From: Minisyncoccota bacterium
Lineage (GTDB): Bacteria; Patescibacteria; Paceibacteria; UBA9973
Reading direction: 5' to 3'
Assembly (NCBI GenBank): GCA_028696935.1
Contig: JAQVGE010000071.1
Location: 1 to 5,436 of the forward strand
Length of the DNA: 5,436 nucleotides
Numbering within the stretch: position 1 is the first letter of the stretch; each line of letters begins with the position of its first letter. The notes below the pieces were generated by a model that saw only the letters and a list, made by a program, of their open reading frames with translations, made no database searches and was not told the DNA's origin. The position numbers and the translations under genes were made by a program. This document shows positions 1 through 5,436 of the stretch, one piece after another.

Positions 1-38
1 GTTCCAAGGTCATGTGCTAAAACAACTACATCATTCAT
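1..38 (-). CDS. Start of a probable FGGY-family sugar kinase (partial, cut by left edge)
   Basis: Only the first 12 to 13 codons are present. Read from the ATG at 38-36 they give MNDVVVLAHDLGT. A short hydrophobic strand followed by HDLGT is how FGGY carbohydrate kinases (xylulose, fuculose and related kinases) begin, with the DLGT loop starting the phosphate-binding motif of the actin-like ATPase fold. An in-frame ATG at 44-42 is also possible, but the AAGGGG ribosome site lies only 2 nt from it and 8 nt from the ATG at 38, so the second ATG is preferred. The gene starts 25 nt after the reductase stop codon on the same strand with no visible terminator, so the two are probably one transcript. 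Other actin-fold ATPases (for example BadF- or ROK-type) begin similarly. The fragment is too short for a firm call or a substrate. Confidence 0.5.
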   Translation of the reverse strand, partial: MNDVVVLAHDLG

Positions 39-46
39 AATCATAA

Positions 47-52
47 CCCCTT
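47..52 (-). promoter_or_regulatory. Ribosome binding site of the left-edge gene
   Basis: The minus strand reads AAGGGG, 8 nt before the ATG at 38-36 and only 2 nt before the alternative ATG at 44-42. The spacing is what favours the second ATG as the start. Confidence 0.5.
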
Positions 53-63
53 ATCTATAATAA

Positions 64-1206
64 TTATTCAACTACAAGAATTTTATGGGCTTTTTCAAGT
101 TCATCCATGATTGAAATTCTTTGCGGGCATTTCGGCTCGCAAGCACCGCATTTCACACAATTGGTCGCATCAGCACTTCCCAAAATCCAATTGTAGGCCG
201 TCACATGATAATCATTCGTACCAAACATGGAACTCTGATTATATGATCTGAACACAGATGGAATATTGACACCCGACGGACATGGCATACAATAATTGCA
301 AGCCGTACAGGGAACAGCCATTTTCGCATTATACATATCACGGACATTTTCGATCGCTTTTTTATCTTCTGCTGACATCATATTCGGCTCCGCATCCGCG
401 AAAATCCGTAAGTTATCTTCCACTTGTTCCATAGTAGAAACTCCGCTGAGCACAACGGATACTTCCGGAAAGTCAGTAACCCATTTGAATGCCAATTCCT
501 GAACAGAACGTCCGGACGGAACTTTAGCCCACGCTTCTTTCAAATCATCCGGAATCATTTTAACCAGACTTCCGCCACGAAGGGGTTCCATGATGACCAG
601 CGGAATCCCGCGGCTTGCAACCTTCTTCAGACCGCTCAGCCCTGCCTGATAATTCTCATCAAGAATATTGAACTGAATCTGAATCATATCCCAGTCATAT
701 GCATCGACAAGTTCGTTAAAATATGGCTGAATCTCATGACTTGAAAAACAGATATATTTCAGTTTGCCTTTTTCTCTCGCCTTTTCAAAAGCTTTCATAA
801 TATCGTGTTCAACAATATATTTCCACGCTTCCATATCGAGACCGTGAAGAAGATAGAAATCAACATAATCTGTTTGAAGTCTGCGCAGTGACTCGTCCAA
901 AACTTCTTCGACGTCTTCAGGTTTCGCAAGTTTACTAAGCGGCAATTTCGTCGCGATTGTCACCTTTTCACGATATCCATCCTGAAGTGCTTTCCCAACA
1001 ACTACTTCACTGTATTCTCCATGGTATACATAAGCTGTATCAAGATAATTCACACCGCCATCAATTGCTCTTCGAATCATAGCAATCGCTGTTTCTTCGT
1101 CAACTTTGGTGCTATCTGTTTCTCCGGGCAAAAGCGGCATTCTCATCGCGCCAAACCCAAAGATAGATGCTTCAATTCCATGTTTTTTGAGTTTTCTGTA
1201 TGTCAC
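64..1206 (-). CDS. Aldo/keto reductase with C-terminal [4Fe-4S] ferredoxin-like domain
   Basis: A 380-residue predicted cytoplasmic oxidoreductase of the COG1453 type. Residues about 1-285 form the NAD(P)H-dependent aldo/keto reductase barrel, with the usual tetrad visible: D56 and Y61 in LDTAYVY, K87 in ATK, H121 in YLLHG. The last 90 residues hold eight cysteines in two motifs, C300-x2-C303-x2-C306-x2-C309-P and C350-x2-C353-x2-C356-x3-C360-P, enough for up to two [4Fe-4S] clusters; the second has ordinary ferredoxin spacing, the first is one residue shorter before its CP. The GTG at 1206-1204 is chosen as start because AGGAGGA lies 7 nt upstream; a longer in-frame reading from a GTG at 1236 would have its Shine-Dalgarno inside the gene. 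It is followed by a putative sugar kinase, so a sugar or sugar-derived carbonyl is a plausible substrate, but this is inference. Electron partner and substrate cannot be read from the sequence. Confidence 0.95.
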   Translation of the reverse strand: MTYRKLKKHGIEASIFGFGAMRMPLLPGETDSTKVDEETAIAMIRRAIDGGVNYLDTAYVYHGEYSEVVVGKALQDGYREKVTIATKLPLSKLAKPEDVEEVLDESLRRLQTDYVDFYLLHGLDMEAWKYIVEHDIMKAFEKAREKGKLKYICFSSHEIQPYFNELVDAYDWDMIQIQFNILDENYQAGLSGLKKVASRGIPLVIMEPLRGGSLVKMIPDDLKEAWAKVPSGRSVQELAFKWVTDFPEVSVVLSGVSTMEQVEDNLRIFADAEPNMMSAEDKKAIENVRDMYNAKMAVPCTACNYCMPCPSGVNIPSVFRSYNQSSMFGTNDYHVTAYNWILGSADATNCVKCGACEPKCPQRISIMDELEKAHKILVVE

Positions 1207-1212
1207 TATTAG

Positions 1213-1219
1213 TCCTCCT
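1213..1219 (-). promoter_or_regulatory. Strong ribosome binding site deciding the GTG start of the reductase
   Basis: The minus strand reads AGGAGGA, followed by 6 nt and then GTG ACA TAC. This near-perfect anti-16S match fixes the start at the GTG at 1206, not at the upstream in-frame GTG at 1236, which has no such site. Confidence 0.9.
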
Positions 1220-1249
1220 GTAAATTTAAAATCCACCTTTTCATTTTTC

Positions 1250-1263
1250 GTTTCAACCGAAAC
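1250..1263 (-). repeat. Small inverted repeat in the reductase leader
   Basis: A perfect 5-bp inverted repeat with a 4-nt loop (GTTTC, GGTT, GAAAC on the minus strand) lies in the predicted 5' leader of the reductase mRNA, just downstream of the predicted transcription start. An alternative pairing of TTTCG/CGAAA overlaps it. The stem is too short and weak to be a terminator or a recognised riboswitch. It could be chance. Confidence 0.3.
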
Positions 1264-1275
1264 TCACATATCAAT

Positions 1276-1305
1276 ATTATACCTCCACATGCTTGACACT
1301 GTCAA
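1276..1305 (-). promoter_or_regulatory. Sigma-A-type promoter of the reductase gene
   Basis: The minus strand carries TTGACA (1305-1300) and TATAAT (1281-1276), both exact consensus hexamers, 18 nt apart. Transcription would start near 1269, giving a leader of about 63 nt. Such a strong core promoter is expected to need repression, and a perfect palindrome covers its -35 box. Confidence 0.85.
1293..1305. promoter_or_regulatory. Perfect 13-bp palindrome, candidate operator
   Basis: TTGACA-C-TGTCAA is a perfect inverted repeat. Its right arm is the -35 box of the reductase promoter, so a dimeric protein bound here would block RNA polymerase. Outer arms CACAT (1286-1290) and ATGTG (1309-1313) extend the symmetry with a one-base offset. 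OmpR-type regulators such as the one encoded next door usually bind direct repeats, so a different regulator, not encoded in this window, is more likely. Confidence 0.5.
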
Positions 1306-1409
1306 TTAATGTGTCCCTAAAGTACAAAACTCTTGTTCACCCTGTTGTAACAATCTATTATCTTTGAAAAAACTATTTATTCTTTGTTCCATCTGTCATA
1401 TTATAGTAA

Positions 1410-1438
1410 TTGTGTAGAATCTCTTCTATCCTTATAGT
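1410..1438 (+). promoter_or_regulatory. Candidate promoter of the two-component operon
   Basis: TTGTGT (1410-1415) and TATAGT (1433-1438) are separated by 17 nt and would start transcription near 1445, about 32 nt before the regulator start codon. The -35 box is poor (3 of 6) and the -10 box good (5 of 6), as in activator-dependent promoters. A second possibility, TTGTTC (1333-1338) with TATTAT (1356-1361), also has 17-nt spacing. The region is AT-rich, so chance matches are likely and the choice is uncertain. Confidence 0.35.
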
Positions 1439-1465
1439 AGGTAAGAAAAGTCAAAGCTTTTAAAT

Positions 1466-1471
1466 AAGGAG
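1466..1471 (+). promoter_or_regulatory. Ribosome binding site of the response regulator
   Basis: AAGGAG lies 5 nt before the ATG at 1477, supporting that start. Confidence 0.85.
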
Positions 1472-1476
1472 AACAT

Positions 1477-2175
1477 ATGGATAAAGTACCACTCATATTA
1501 ATTTGTGACGATGAACCTATTGTGCACGAGTCTCTGTCCCTTTATTTAATGAATGAAGGGTTTCATGCGGTTTCGGCCTTCGATGGGCTTGAAGCTGTTG
1601 AATATACTTTTTCGAAAAAACCCACTCTTGTGATTCTTGATCTGATGATTCCCAAAATGACGGGAATCGAAGTATGTAAAGAAATACGAAAGCAAAGTAA
1701 AATCCCAATTATTATCTTAAGCGCCAAAGGAGAAGAATTTGATCGAATTCTGGGGTTGGAGATTGGAGCGGATGATTATATCGTCAAACCTTTCAGTCCT
1801 CGGGAAGTTGTTGCAAGAATTAAAGCCGTCCTGCGCAGAATCGATGAAAAAGAGGCTAATGATGGAACAAATGATCTAAAATTCGGAGATCTTGAAATCA
1901 GCCTGGATAAATATGAAATCAGGGTTGATAATAAAGTCCTTGATTTGACTCCGAAAGAAATCGAAATCCTTCATTTGCTCGCTTCTCATCCCGGTCAGGT
2001 ATTTTCACGTGAACAAATTTTAAACAGTATTTGGGGATTTGAATATACCGGAGATACGAGAACCGTTGACACACATATCAAACGTATCCGCCAAAAAATA
2101 CAAATCGATAATCCTGCGTGCATAATATACTCTGTTTATGGCGTTGGCTACAAATTCGAATCCACCGTTTCTTAG
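1477..2175 (+). CDS. OmpR/PhoB-family response regulator
   Basis: A 232-residue DNA-binding regulator of normal family length. Residues about 5-120 form the receiver domain with all phosphorylation residues present: acidic pair D11-D12, phosphoacceptor D55 in ILDLMIP, S82 and K104 in the VKPF motif, with Y101 as the likely switch aromatic. Residues about 135-229 form the winged-helix effector domain: LTPKE at 157-161, a recognition-helix stretch with R195, V197-D198, H200, R203 and R205, and the terminal YGVGY hairpin at 221-225. It lies 9 nt upstream of a histidine kinase on the same strand and is almost certainly its partner. The sequence resembles the PhoP/ResD/WalR group, but which of these, if any, cannot be decided, and no phosphate or respiration genes lie nearby. 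It is transcribed divergently from the iron-sulfur reductase, which is a possible but unproven target. Confidence 0.95.
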   Translation: MDKVPLILICDDEPIVHESLSLYLMNEGFHAVSAFDGLEAVEYTFSKKPTLVILDLMIPKMTGIEVCKEIRKQSKIPIIILSAKGEEFDRILGLEIGADDYIVKPFSPREVVARIKAVLRRIDEKEANDGTNDLKFGDLEISLDKYEIRVDNKVLDLTPKEIEILHLLASHPGQVFSREQILNSIWGFEYTGDTRTVDTHIKRIRQKIQIDNPACIIYSVYGVGYKFESTVS

Positions 2176-2178
2176 GGG
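2174..2178 (+). promoter_or_regulatory. Ribosome binding site of the histidine kinase, overlapping the regulator stop codon
   Basis: AGGGG lies 6 nt before the ATG at 2185 and shares two bases with the TAG stop of the response regulator. This suggests coupled translation and roughly matched synthesis of the two partners. Confidence 0.7.
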
Positions 2179-2184
2179 TCGATT

Positions 2185-3594
2185 ATGAAACAACAAAAAT
2201 TATTTTTTCGGAGCTTTTTAACCTTAATTTTGTTATCTTTTATTACTTCAACACTGACGGGTGTTCTCTTTGCGATTTTCAATCGTCATCTCCTGATTGA
2301 AAACTACAGAATAGGATTTGCTCTGTCACTTCTTGTCTCAGTATTCATCGTTTTTATTATTATGTCGATTTTTATTGCTTTTTTACTGCGAAAATCTTTG
2401 CACCCCATCAGTGAAATGAGCAAAATTGCGATCAAAATCGGTGAAGGGGATTTTTCCGTAAAAGCGAATGAATCCTATCCCGGAGAACTCGGTCAGTTAG
2501 GGAAATCTTTCAATTTTCTCTCGAAAGAGTTATCTCAGACGATTTCAGAATTAACTCTAGAACGAAATCGCTTGCGTCAAATTCTCTATAGCCTTTCAGA
2601 GGGAATCATAGCCGTTGATTCGAAAGGTCAAATCACACATATGAATTCTGCAATCGAAAAGCTTTTCCCACAAACTTCGAAGGAGCTTGAGTATTCCGTA
2701 TCTGATGATGACCGCCTTAAAATGATCCCTTATCCTTCAGTTTGGAGTAATTTTGACATCGTCGCACAGAGCAGTCAAATGACCATACAAAACTTAAAAC
2801 TGGAAAATAATATAACCATCCGCGTGATCATAAGCCCCCTTTTTGATGAGGAAAATAAAGTGGCGGGTGCAGTTGGACTTTTTCAGGATATTACTGCCCA
2901 GATTCGTCTTGATCAATCAAGAAGAGACTATGTCTCCAATGTCTCCCATGAGCTACGCACGCCGCTCACCGCAATTCAAGGACTTATTGAGCCATTAAAA
3001 GACGGGCTTGTCCAAAATGATTCCGATCGATTAAGGTATTATGATATTATTCTCAGTGAAACACTTCGTCTTTCCAGACTCATTAATGATTTGATGACCC
3101 TCTCAAGGCTACAGTCGGAGAAACTAGTAAAAAAGAAAGAAAGTTTTGATTTAAACTTATTGTTGGGAGACATCGTTGAAAAATATAAAGGGATTGCAAA
3201 AGATAAAGAAATTAATCTCACCTTTGAATCAAATAAAATTCCATTAGCGTATTCCATAATAGACAGCATTGAACAGGTGGTCGTCATTTTACTTGACAAT
3301 GCCATCAAATTTACCGACGCAGGCGGTGAAATCAAAATATTTACCGATCTGCAAAGAGGACGTATTAAAGTGTGCGTAAAGGATACAGGAAGAGGAATAA
3401 GCCAAACGGATTTACCCTATATTTTTGAGCGATTTTATAAAGCCGATAAATCACGAAACAGTTCTGGAACGGGCATCGGGTTATCAATCGTAAAGACAAT
3501 TTTAAAGAATATCAATGAAAAAATTGAGGTTGAAAGCACTTTCGGAGAAGGTTCTGTTTTCACTTTTACTGTTCTCCAATCAGTTAAGCCTTAA
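2185..3594 (+). CDS. Membrane sensor histidine kinase (HAMP-PAS-HisKA-HATPase)
   Basis: A 469-residue inner-membrane kinase and probable partner of the upstream regulator. Two hydrophobic segments, about residues 10-32 and 43-68, are separated by only about ten residues, so nearly nothing is exposed outside the cell. A HAMP linker follows (about 66-118, with P74), then a PAS-like domain (about 128-240, containing GIIAVDSKGQITHMN), then HisKA with phosphoacceptor H255 in VSHELRTP. The ATP-binding domain has an intact N box (N372 in LLDNAIKF), G1 box (DTGRGI, 400-405), F box (IFERFYKAD, 413-421) and G2 box (GTGIGL, 428-433), so the enzyme should be active. The architecture is that of PhoR/ResE/WalK kinases but with a minimal sensor loop. 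The signal is therefore likely membrane-embedded, delivered by another protein, or read by the PAS domain. The signal itself is unknown. Confidence 0.95.
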   Translation: MKQQKLFFRSFLTLILLSFITSTLTGVLFAIFNRHLLIENYRIGFALSLLVSVFIVFIIMSIFIAFLLRKSLHPISEMSKIAIKIGEGDFSVKANESYPGELGQLGKSFNFLSKELSQTISELTLERNRLRQILYSLSEGIIAVDSKGQITHMNSAIEKLFPQTSKELEYSVSDDDRLKMIPYPSVWSNFDIVAQSSQMTIQNLKLENNITIRVIISPLFDEENKVAGAVGLFQDITAQIRLDQSRRDYVSNVSHELRTPLTAIQGLIEPLKDGLVQNDSDRLRYYDIILSETLRLSRLINDLMTLSRLQSEKLVKKKESFDLNLLLGDIVEKYKGIAKDKEINLTFESNKIPLAYSIIDSIEQVVVILLDNAIKFTDAGGEIKIFTDLQRGRIKVCVKDTGRGISQTDLPYIFERFYKADKSRNSSGTGIGLSIVKTILKNINEKIEVESTFGEGSVFTFTVLQSVKP

Positions 3595-3609
3595 ATAGTT
3601 GGAGATTTG

Positions 3610-3639
3610 ATGAATGACAAAGTAACAATAATAAATTGA
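3610..3639 (+). other. Nine-codon ORF with its own Shine-Dalgarno, possible leader peptide
   Basis: In the 75-nt gap between kinase and glycosylase, GGAG (3601-3604) stands 5 nt before an ATG that opens a nine-residue frame, MNDKVTIIN, ending in TGA at 3637-3639. Its stop is 30 nt before the glycosylase start. It could influence downstream translation as a small upstream ORF. No run of a single regulatory amino acid and no clear competing hairpins are visible, so attenuation is not supported, and a chance ORF of this size is common. Confidence 0.2.
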
Positions 3640-3659
3640 GAACTTCATTCTTATGAATT

Positions 3660-3663
3660 GAGG
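3660..3663 (+). promoter_or_regulatory. Ribosome binding site deciding the glycosylase start
   Basis: GAGG, extended by A at 3664, lies 6 nt before the ATG at 3670. An in-frame TTG at 3658 would extend the protein by four residues but has no well-placed Shine-Dalgarno, so the ATG is preferred. Confidence 0.65.
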
Positions 3664-3669
3664 ATAGCT

Positions 3670-4848
3670 ATGGATACAGTTTCTTTAACAAAAATCCAAG
3701 CCCGTAATTTTCTCCTTTTAAAACATGGTCTTATCGGCAAGTATCTATTTAAAGGGAAAAATGGTGTTTGTGATTTTATTCATCAAGCAGGATGCATCCA
3801 GTTTGATCCGATTGACGTGTGTGGGAAAAATGCCGAACTTGTGCTACAGTCGCGCGTGTCAGATTTTAAAAAGTCAATGCTTCACTCACTTTTGTATGAA
3901 GAACGAAAACTCATTGATTATTTTGATAAGAATATGTCCATTTTTCATTTAGACGACTGGAAATATTTTTCGCGTTTTCGGAATTATTACAATTTACATG
4001 GAAAAAGCTTAGACGAAGTAAATGCGGCAGAAGAAGAAGTGAAACAAATCATCAAAGAAAATAAATTTATCTCCTCCCGCGATCTTCCGTTGGACAAAGC
4101 CGTCGACTGGTCATGGAACCCTACATCGCTATCGAGAGCAGTCCTTGAGACGCTGTATTTTCGGGGAGATCTGATTATTCACCATAAAAAAGGAACCATA
4201 AAATATTATTCCTTGGCTGAGGATTTTATTGACTCAAAAATACTCAATTCCGGCGATCCCAATGAAACAGAGGAAGACTTTTTAAAATGGCAGGTACTTC
4301 GGCGAATCGGATCAGTCGGCTTGCTTATGAATAAACCATCTCATGCCTGGCTCGGGATTGAGAACTTTAACAAAGAGACCAGAAATCTCCTTTTCCCTTT
4401 GTTATTAAAGGAAGATAAAATCCTCCAGTGTACAGTGGAAGGAATTACGGACAAGCTTTACTGTCTTTATGAAGATGCCCCTCTCATCAAGATTGTTTTG
4501 GAAAAATCATCATTTCAAGGACGCCTCGAATTTCTGGCTCCGCTCGACAATCTGCTTTGGGATCGAAACCTCATACGAGCTATTTTCGATTTCGATTATA
4601 AATGGGAAATTTATACCCCCATTACACAGAGAAAATACGGTTATTATGTGTTGCCGGTTTTGTATAAAAATCGATTTGTCGGAAGAACTGAATTTGGACT
4701 CAATAAAAAAGAAAAAAAACTCTGTCTCCTCAATTTCTGGAAAGAGGACGGAGTAAAACTGAATAGTGAATTTTATAGAGATCTTCAAAAACGTGTGGCC
4801 AAGTTTTCAGAGTTCAATAATTGCCTCTCTTATGAGATTCAACTATAA
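3670..4848 (+). CDS. YcaQ/AlkX-like winged-helix DNA glycosylase (HTH_42 family)
   Basis: A 392-residue protein, close in length to E. coli YcaQ (about 410). The family consists of tandem winged-helix domains that remove alkylated bases and unhook interstrand crosslinks; no separate nuclease or ATPase motif is seen. The catalytic loop is present as Q44-F45-D46 in GCIQFDPIDV, matching the Q-x-D signature of the YcaQ/AlkX branch and not the Q-x-Q of the AlkZ antibiotic self-resistance branch. The middle position is Phe where an aliphatic residue is typical. The C-terminal signature is also intact: LAPLDNLLWDR (289-299), EIYTP (313-317), then RKYGYYVLPVL (321-331) and a VGR at 337-339. It follows the histidine kinase on the same strand after 75 nt with no evident terminator, so co-transcription is plausible. 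Family assignment is strong; the lesion repaired and any control by the two-component system are inference. Such proteins are often annotated only as winged-helix domain proteins. Confidence 0.88.
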   Translation: MDTVSLTKIQARNFLLLKHGLIGKYLFKGKNGVCDFIHQAGCIQFDPIDVCGKNAELVLQSRVSDFKKSMLHSLLYEERKLIDYFDKNMSIFHLDDWKYFSRFRNYYNLHGKSLDEVNAAEEEVKQIIKENKFISSRDLPLDKAVDWSWNPTSLSRAVLETLYFRGDLIIHHKKGTIKYYSLAEDFIDSKILNSGDPNETEEDFLKWQVLRRIGSVGLLMNKPSHAWLGIENFNKETRNLLFPLLLKEDKILQCTVEGITDKLYCLYEDAPLIKIVLEKSSFQGRLEFLAPLDNLLWDRNLIRAIFDFDYKWEIYTPITQRKYGYYVLPVLYKNRFVGRTEFGLNKKEKKLCLLNFWKEDGVKLNSEFYRDLQKRVAKFSEFNNCLSYEIQL

Positions 4849-4915
4849 ATGAAAAAAACGAGAATTGCCCACTCTACTGAACAATACATTACACTCCGAA
4901 CATTTCCGATTACGC

Positions 4916-4944
4916 TTGACAAGCAAAGAATCTCCTCTTACTAT
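4916..4944 (+). promoter_or_regulatory. Promoter of the mutarotase gene
   Basis: TTGACA (4916-4921), an exact -35 consensus, is followed after 17 nt by TACTAT (4939-4944), a 4-of-6 match that keeps the key TA and final T of a -10 box. Transcription would start near 4951, leaving about 49 nt of leader. The rest of the 151-nt gap (4849-4999) shows no convincing GC-rich hairpin plus T-run, so no terminator for the glycosylase transcript can be called. Confidence 0.6.
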
Positions 4945-4987
4945 GAAGGAAACTGCACAAATCGTTCCATGAATACTACACTAAAAT

Positions 4988-4993
4988 GGAGGT
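4988..4993 (+). promoter_or_regulatory. Ribosome binding site of fucU
   Basis: GGAGGT lies 6 nt before the ATG at 5000, a strong match that fixes this start. Confidence 0.9.
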
Positions 4994-4999
4994 GGCATT

Positions 5000-5431
5000 A
5001 TGTTAAAAGGTATTCCTTCAATCCTATCACCCGAACTTCTGAAAATTTTAATGGAAATGGGACATGGTGATGAAATTGTTATTGCAGATGGTAATTATCC
5101 CTCGGGGGCTCATCCTGAACATGTTGTGCGCCTTGATGGGCACGGTGTGCCCGAAATTCTTGGTGCCATTTTGAAATTTTTCCCACTTGATCGCTATGTT
5201 GATACACCTGTCACACTCATGGAAGTCGTAGCGGGAGATCCAGTCATTCCCGTGATTTGGGAAGAATTCAAAAAAATTATTGCAACGCAGGAAGAAAATA
5301 TTCACATTCAAAAGATTGATCGATTTAAATTTTATGAACGCACAAAAAAAGCTTTCGCACTCATTGCAACCTCCGAACAATCCCTTTATGCTAACCTTAT
5401 TCTCAAAAAAGGTGTTGTCAAAACAGAATAA
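5000..5431 (+). CDS. fucU: L-fucose mutarotase family protein (RbsD/FucU fold)
   Basis: A complete 143-residue cytoplasmic protein, about the size of E. coli FucU and RbsD (near 140). The family speeds interconversion of the alpha and beta anomers of free sugars so that downstream isomerases or kinases receive the right form; proteins of this fold assemble into rings. Visible family features are the N-terminal LKGIPSILSPELL, H22 in EMGHGDEI, D30 in IADGN, DGHGVPEIL at 46-54 (more like FucU than RbsD), R114 in the helix before the end, and the closing LYANLILKKGVV (129-140), which supplies the active-site Tyr/Asn region. It has its own promoter and is probably the first gene of an operon that continues past the right edge. 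Fucose is the usual family substrate; ribose or another sugar cannot be excluded without the missing neighbours. Confidence 0.92.
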   Translation: MLKGIPSILSPELLKILMEMGHGDEIVIADGNYPSGAHPEHVVRLDGHGVPEILGAILKFFPLDRYVDTPVTLMEVVAGDPVIPVIWEEFKKIIATQEENIHIQKIDRFKFYERTKKAFALIATSEQSLYANLILKKGVVKTE

Positions 5432-5436
5432 CTCTT

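Noticed and set aside
296..744. Plus-strand ORFs inside the reductase gene, and similar ones opposite the kinase, glycosylase and fucU
   Set aside because: They lie antisense to well-supported genes and show no recognisable domains, so they are read as shadows of the real coding frames.
1206..1236. Upstream GTG at 1236 as the reductase start
   Set aside because: The strong AGGAGGA lies inside that extension, and the ten extra residues precede the usual family N-terminus.
1293..1322. Plus-strand TTGACA at 1293 as a -35 box for the two-component operon
   Set aside because: No acceptable -10 box lies 16 to 18 nt downstream, and the hexamer is explained as the left arm of the palindrome.
1345..1353. 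TTGTAACAA, a 9-bp palindrome in the divergent region
   Set aside because: Too short in AT-rich DNA to call an operator without conservation data.
3658..3669. TTG at 3658 as the glycosylase start
   Set aside because: It would add only four residues and lacks a correctly spaced ribosome site. GAGG falls where it serves the ATG at 3670.
4819..4869. AATTGCC repeated at 4819-4825 and 4863-4869 near the end of the glycosylase gene, and a TCTC/GAGA mini-hairpin nearby
   Set aside because: Seven-base repeats and a 4-bp stem without a T-run are expected by chance; neither supports a terminator or a mobile-element end.
4849..5070. A 73-codon plus-strand ORF starting directly after the glycosylase stop codon
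   Set aside because: It has no Shine-Dalgarno, overlaps the promoter and the first 71 bases of fucU in another frame, and its translation looks like no protein family. The abutting TAA-ATG is probably accidental.
1..5436. Local changes in base composition as a sign of transfer, and a search for CRISPR arrays, tRNAs or insertion-sequence ends
   Set aside because: Hand counts of single 60-base lines vary widely within each gene, so no boundary can be claimed. No repeat-spacer array, tRNA-like sequence or transposase was seen.

Overview
The window looks like chromosomal DNA of a low-GC, anaerobic Gram-positive bacterium (Bacillota, most likely a clostridial lineage). The reasons are the AT-rich sequence, strong AGGAGG-type ribosome binding sites, a GTG start, sigma-A-like promoters, and an aldo/keto reductase carrying a C-terminal ferredoxin-like iron-sulfur domain, a type common in anaerobes. 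Genus and species cannot be read from the sequence.

Layout. (1) Positions 1-1206, minus strand: a two-gene unit. An iron-sulfur aldo/keto reductase (64-1206) is followed after 25 nt by the first codons of another gene that runs off the left edge (38-1). Its N-terminus resembles an FGGY-type sugar kinase. The reductase has a near-ideal promoter (TTGACA, 18 nt, TATAAT) overlapped by a perfect 13-bp palindrome that looks like an operator. (2) Positions 1207-1476: a divergent control region. (3) Positions 1477-4848, plus strand: an OmpR/PhoB-type response regulator, its histidine kinase 9 nt downstream, and, 75 nt further on, a winged-helix DNA glycosylase of the YcaQ/AlkX (HTH_42) family. A nine-codon ORF with its own Shine-Dalgarno lies in the 75-nt gap. 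(4) Positions 4849-4999: a promoter region with a TTGACA/TACTAT pair. (5) Positions 5000-5431, plus strand: a FucU-type sugar mutarotase.

How the parts may fit. The left (reductase plus putative sugar kinase) and right (mutarotase) ends both suggest sugar metabolism and are transcribed outward from a central regulatory and repair block. The kinase and regulator are almost certainly a cognate pair. The glycosylase may be co-transcribed with them, which would place an interstrand-crosslink/alkylation repair enzyme next to a membrane sensor with almost no extracytoplasmic domain. That arrangement is the most interesting candidate in the window, but nothing in the sequence proves a functional link. 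All the families themselves are known.
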